From contig OZ244061.1 in NCBI GenBank assembly GCA_965215475.1, forward strand, positions 1,240,001 through 1,304,000: a stretch of 64,000 bases of DNA, given 5' to 3'. This DNA comes from Bin80 sp965215475 (lineage in GTDB: Bacteria > Bacteroidota > Rhodothermia > Rhodothermales > Bin80). This document shows positions 62,042-64,000 of the stretch, one piece after another. Every line of letters begins with the position of its first letter. Position 1 is the first letter of the stretch. Made by a program: the position numbers and the translations under genes. A model generated the notes under the pieces. That model saw only the letters and a program-made list of their open reading frames with translations. It did not search any database and was not told where the DNA came from.

Positions 62042-63011
62042 TTGATAAAACTCCAAAATCGGTAAATGAGTAGTCTGCTCCGAATCCGAATCTTCGGAGT
62101 GACTGTTTCAGTCCCAACCCAAGACTGAAACCCTGTTCATCCGTTGGAAAAGCATACCCTGCGCGAAGGATGAACGTGTTCAAAAAGATATATTCAGTGC
62201 CAACTTTTATCTGCTCCGAAAAATCACGAGGATTGGAAGCATCCATGGAAAGTAGTAGCTGATGCATCCCAGATCCATAGTCAATCAGATCTATTACATT
62301 CATGGAAACACCGATATTAAGGGTGAGAGGTAACGTAACACTCTCTTCACTGAATGTAATCTCAGGCGCAAAATTCCGTGCACTGACTGCAAAATTAAGA
62401 CTTCGGAAACCAGTCTTGTACTGAACCCCAAAATCGTAAGCCAAAATACCCTCCTCAACATTTTCTCGAACATAATCTCCACTATCATCAATACCCATCA
62501 CCGAGTTTGATAGATACTGGTTCGCCCATTTTAATTGGGCTCCCACTGAAAAACGATCGGAAAGTTTGCGAGCATATCCGACGCCAAAACTCCATGCCGA
62601 AGGAGAGAAGGTTCCTACATCCAAAAAGCCCTGATCATTGTCGAAACGGATGGTTTCTTCAAGCTCACCGTAATCAACCATCAAGAATGAAAACCCAATA
62701 ACCCCTAAACGCCCACTCCCCGGACGGAAAGAAATACTCCCCATTGAATAATTGATTTCAGCAATCCATTGCGTTTGTCCGATAGCAACATCAAGATTGC
62801 TCTGTTGCCATGCCATCCCACTGGGGTTATAGAACAATGAAGTAGATCCATGTTCAACTGCAGTGAGAGCGTCTCCCAAGCCTGCAGCACGAGGACTCAC
62901 GGACACGGATAAAAATTTCATCGCAGTCTGTGCAATTTTTTCCTGCTGCGCTGAAACAGAAATCGCCGTAAAAAACGGTAACATCAACAATATGTATATC
63001 CATTGCCTCAT
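62007..63011 (-). CDS. PorV/PorQ-like T9SS outer-membrane protein
   Basis: 334 residues from ATG 63011..63009 (MRQWIYILLMLPFFTAISVS, signal). The mature start AMKFLSVSVSPRAAGLGDAL, AVEHGSTSLFYNPSGMAW is the PorV-like pattern, and the remainder alternates as a beta-barrel (LGVIGFSFLMVDYG, SVGAQLKWANQYL, LRAGYAFPTDEQGFSLGLGL) ending in RLAIRFSL with the terminal aromatic-type strand. PorV escorts cargo at the T9SS translocon. Clustered with T9SS cargo genes, which fits; many PorV paralogues in this group have other partners. Confidence 0.85.
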   Translation of the reverse strand: MRQWIYILLMLPFFTAISVSAQQEKIAQTAMKFLSVSVSPRAAGLGDALTAVEHGSTSLFYNPSGMAWQQSNLDVAIGQTQWIAEINYSMGSISFRPGSGRLGVIGFSFLMVDYGELEETIRFDNDQGFLDVGTFSPSAWSFGVGYARKLSDRFSVGAQLKWANQYLSNSVMGIDDSGDYVRENVEEGILAYDFGVQYKTGFRSLNFAVSARNFAPEITFSEESVTLPLTLNIGVSMNVIDLIDYGSGMHQLLLSMDASNPRDFSEQIKVGTEYIFLNTFILRAGYAFPTDEQGFSLGLGLKQSLRRFGFGADYSFTDFGVLSNVQRLAIRFSL

Positions 63012-63018
63012 GCTACCA

Positions 63019-64000
63019 TTAACGGATGATAACAAACTTCTTGATAATCCTTTCCCCAGTATCCGAATCAGTGATAACCGCAATATATACACCACTGGAC
63101 ACAACCTGCCTAGATGATGTCGTATGATCCCAGAATTCGTCCCCACTCCCATCTGAATGCTCTATCACATCTACGAGTTCACCCAAATCTGTGTAAATCG
63201 CAATTGTACATCGACCTGGAATATTGAAAAATGCCAACTTGTCTGTTTGATCCGGGAAACGTACAGATGGACTTGAGGCAATATTGAATGGATTAGGAAC
63301 AATTCGGACGTCCGATAAAGACTCTCCCGCAGGTCTCTTAAGTCGTGTAGGAATATAGGTCTGTGTCGCATACCTTGAACTTCGCAATGTTCGCCCTGAT
63401 GGTGTGAGCCCTGTGCCATCATTCTGACCAGCACTCTGAACGGCAACCACATAGTAGTAGTAATCAATCCCACGAATCGGCGTGATGTCATCAAAACCCG
63501 TGTCGCTACCGGAGGCGGTATGAACTAAAGTGTATGTACTATCGTAACGACCCTGAGCGCGATATACTTTCCAACTTTCCGGCAGAGGTTCCGTCGCATG
63601 AGGAGTCCAAATCAATTGAATACGATCACCTCCTCCATTTACCTCTAGGATGCTTGGCGGAGCTGGCGCACGAGGAATCGAGTACCCCGATTCATAATTC
63701 GCAATCGCCCTTCGAAACGTTTGAAATAGTGAATCTCGACTCGTGAACACCCACTCATTCTTGGTCATCGAATGAGTTTGACCATGTACCTCAAATGTAA
63801 TAGGAGCACTGTCATTCGCATCAGATTCTTTGTATGCTCTACCAATCGCTGCATTTGCTTCACGGCTTAAGCCCGAAGCTCCCTCTGCGAACACAATACG
63901 TATGCTTTCACCAGGAGCAAGTGTATAGGGGCCATAACCATTTGCATTTGAAAAACCACCCGGTGTTCCCAAACTTGGATCTCCAACTGGGTTCAATAAA
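63019..64000 (-). CDS. C-terminal part of a large T9SS cargo protein, cut by window edge
   Basis: At least 326 codons; the frame is open to the right edge. Contents: unknown fold (about 1-105), a fibronectin type III-like domain (APPSILEVNGGGDRIQLIWTP, WKVYRAQGRYDSTYTLVHTA, YYYYVVAVQS), then a T9SS sorting domain (VRIVPNPFNIASSPSVRFPD, TIAIYTDLGELVDVIEHSDG, SSGVYIAVITDSDTGERIIK, FVIIR). Likely a secreted or surface-attached protein; the catalytic part, if any, lies outside. 7 nt from the PorV-like start. Confidence 0.8.
   Translation of the reverse strand, partial: LLNPVGDPSLGTPGGFSNANGYGPYTLAPGESIRIVFAEGASGLSREANAAIGRAYKESDANDSAPITFEVHGQTHSMTKNEWVFTSRDSLFQTFRRAIANYESGYSIPRAPAPPSILEVNGGGDRIQLIWTPHATEPLPESWKVYRAQGRYDSTYTLVHTASGSDTGFDDITPIRGIDYYYYVVAVQSAGQNDGTGLTPSGRTLRSSRYATQTYIPTRLKRPAGESLSDVRIVPNPFNIASSPSVRFPDQTDKLAFFNIPGRCTIAIYTDLGELVDVIEHSDGSGDEFWDHTTSSRQVVSSGVYIAVITDSDTGERIIKKFVIIR

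Overview
The window looks like chromosome of a Bacteroidota/Rhodothermota-lineage bacterium (Rhodothermia-like; this is inference). Evidence: a complete Alternative Complex III (act) operon fused to a caa3-type oxidase operon in the arrangement known from Rhodothermus, a type IX secretion (T9SS) PorV-like protein, several proteins ending in T9SS C-terminal sorting domains, and a class I DhnA-type aldolase. No rRNA, CRISPR array or prophage was seen.

Layout. 1-5 kb (minus strand): an ExbD/TolR-like protein, a secreted protein and a 1313-residue Ig-repeat surface protein, preceded by a small gene split by a TnpB transposon (5107-6509). 6.9-8.6 kb: a graveyard with an IS1380-type remnant and a broken type III methyltransferase (mod). 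8.8-12.2 kb: LVIVD/Big-domain secreted protein and a MATE exporter. 12.4-24.9 kb: actABCDEF, a small membrane protein, SCO chaperone, coxB-coxA-coxC-coxD, one tightly packed respiratory operon. 25-28.4 kb: receptor-family ligand-binding lipoprotein, photolyase, DUF4399 lipoprotein. 28.5-30.6 kb: tsaE-tsaB-tsaD for t6A tRNA modification. 30.6-36 kb: carbohydrate genes (xylulokinase, DASS transporter, KDG kinase, PQQ-type sugar dehydrogenase). 36-37.4 kb: a second, frameshifted TnpB transposon. 37.8-51.2 kb: coiled-coil protein, tRNA-Arg, FAD oxidoreductase, aldolase, tandem-AAA ATPase, a nuclease-methyltransferase, tRNA-Leu, cytidine deaminase, ECF sigma factor, PhzF-like and PLP enzymes. 51.4-57.7 kb: IS-rich wreckage, with an apparently intact IS1634-type element and a decayed IS1380-type element both inside one beta-propeller lipoprotein gene. 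57.8-64 kb (minus strand): T9SS cargo propellers, IPT/TIG lipoprotein, PorV-like protein and the C-terminus of a further cargo protein.

Most notable. The two TnpB genes do not sit in ordinary IS200/IS605-style ends. The first is bounded by perfect 24-bp terminal inverted repeats and perfect 8-bp direct repeats; the second has decayed versions of both. Removing the element together with one repeat copy restores an uninterrupted host reading frame in the first case and the original start codon of the sugar dehydrogenase in the second. Both also carry the same covarying 12-bp hairpin upstream of tnpB. This points to a TnpB-carrying transposon family with DDE-style ends. The first TnpB reads through its end into the tail of the gene it split; in the second, a mutated terminal repeat now supplies the start codon of the neighbouring enzyme.
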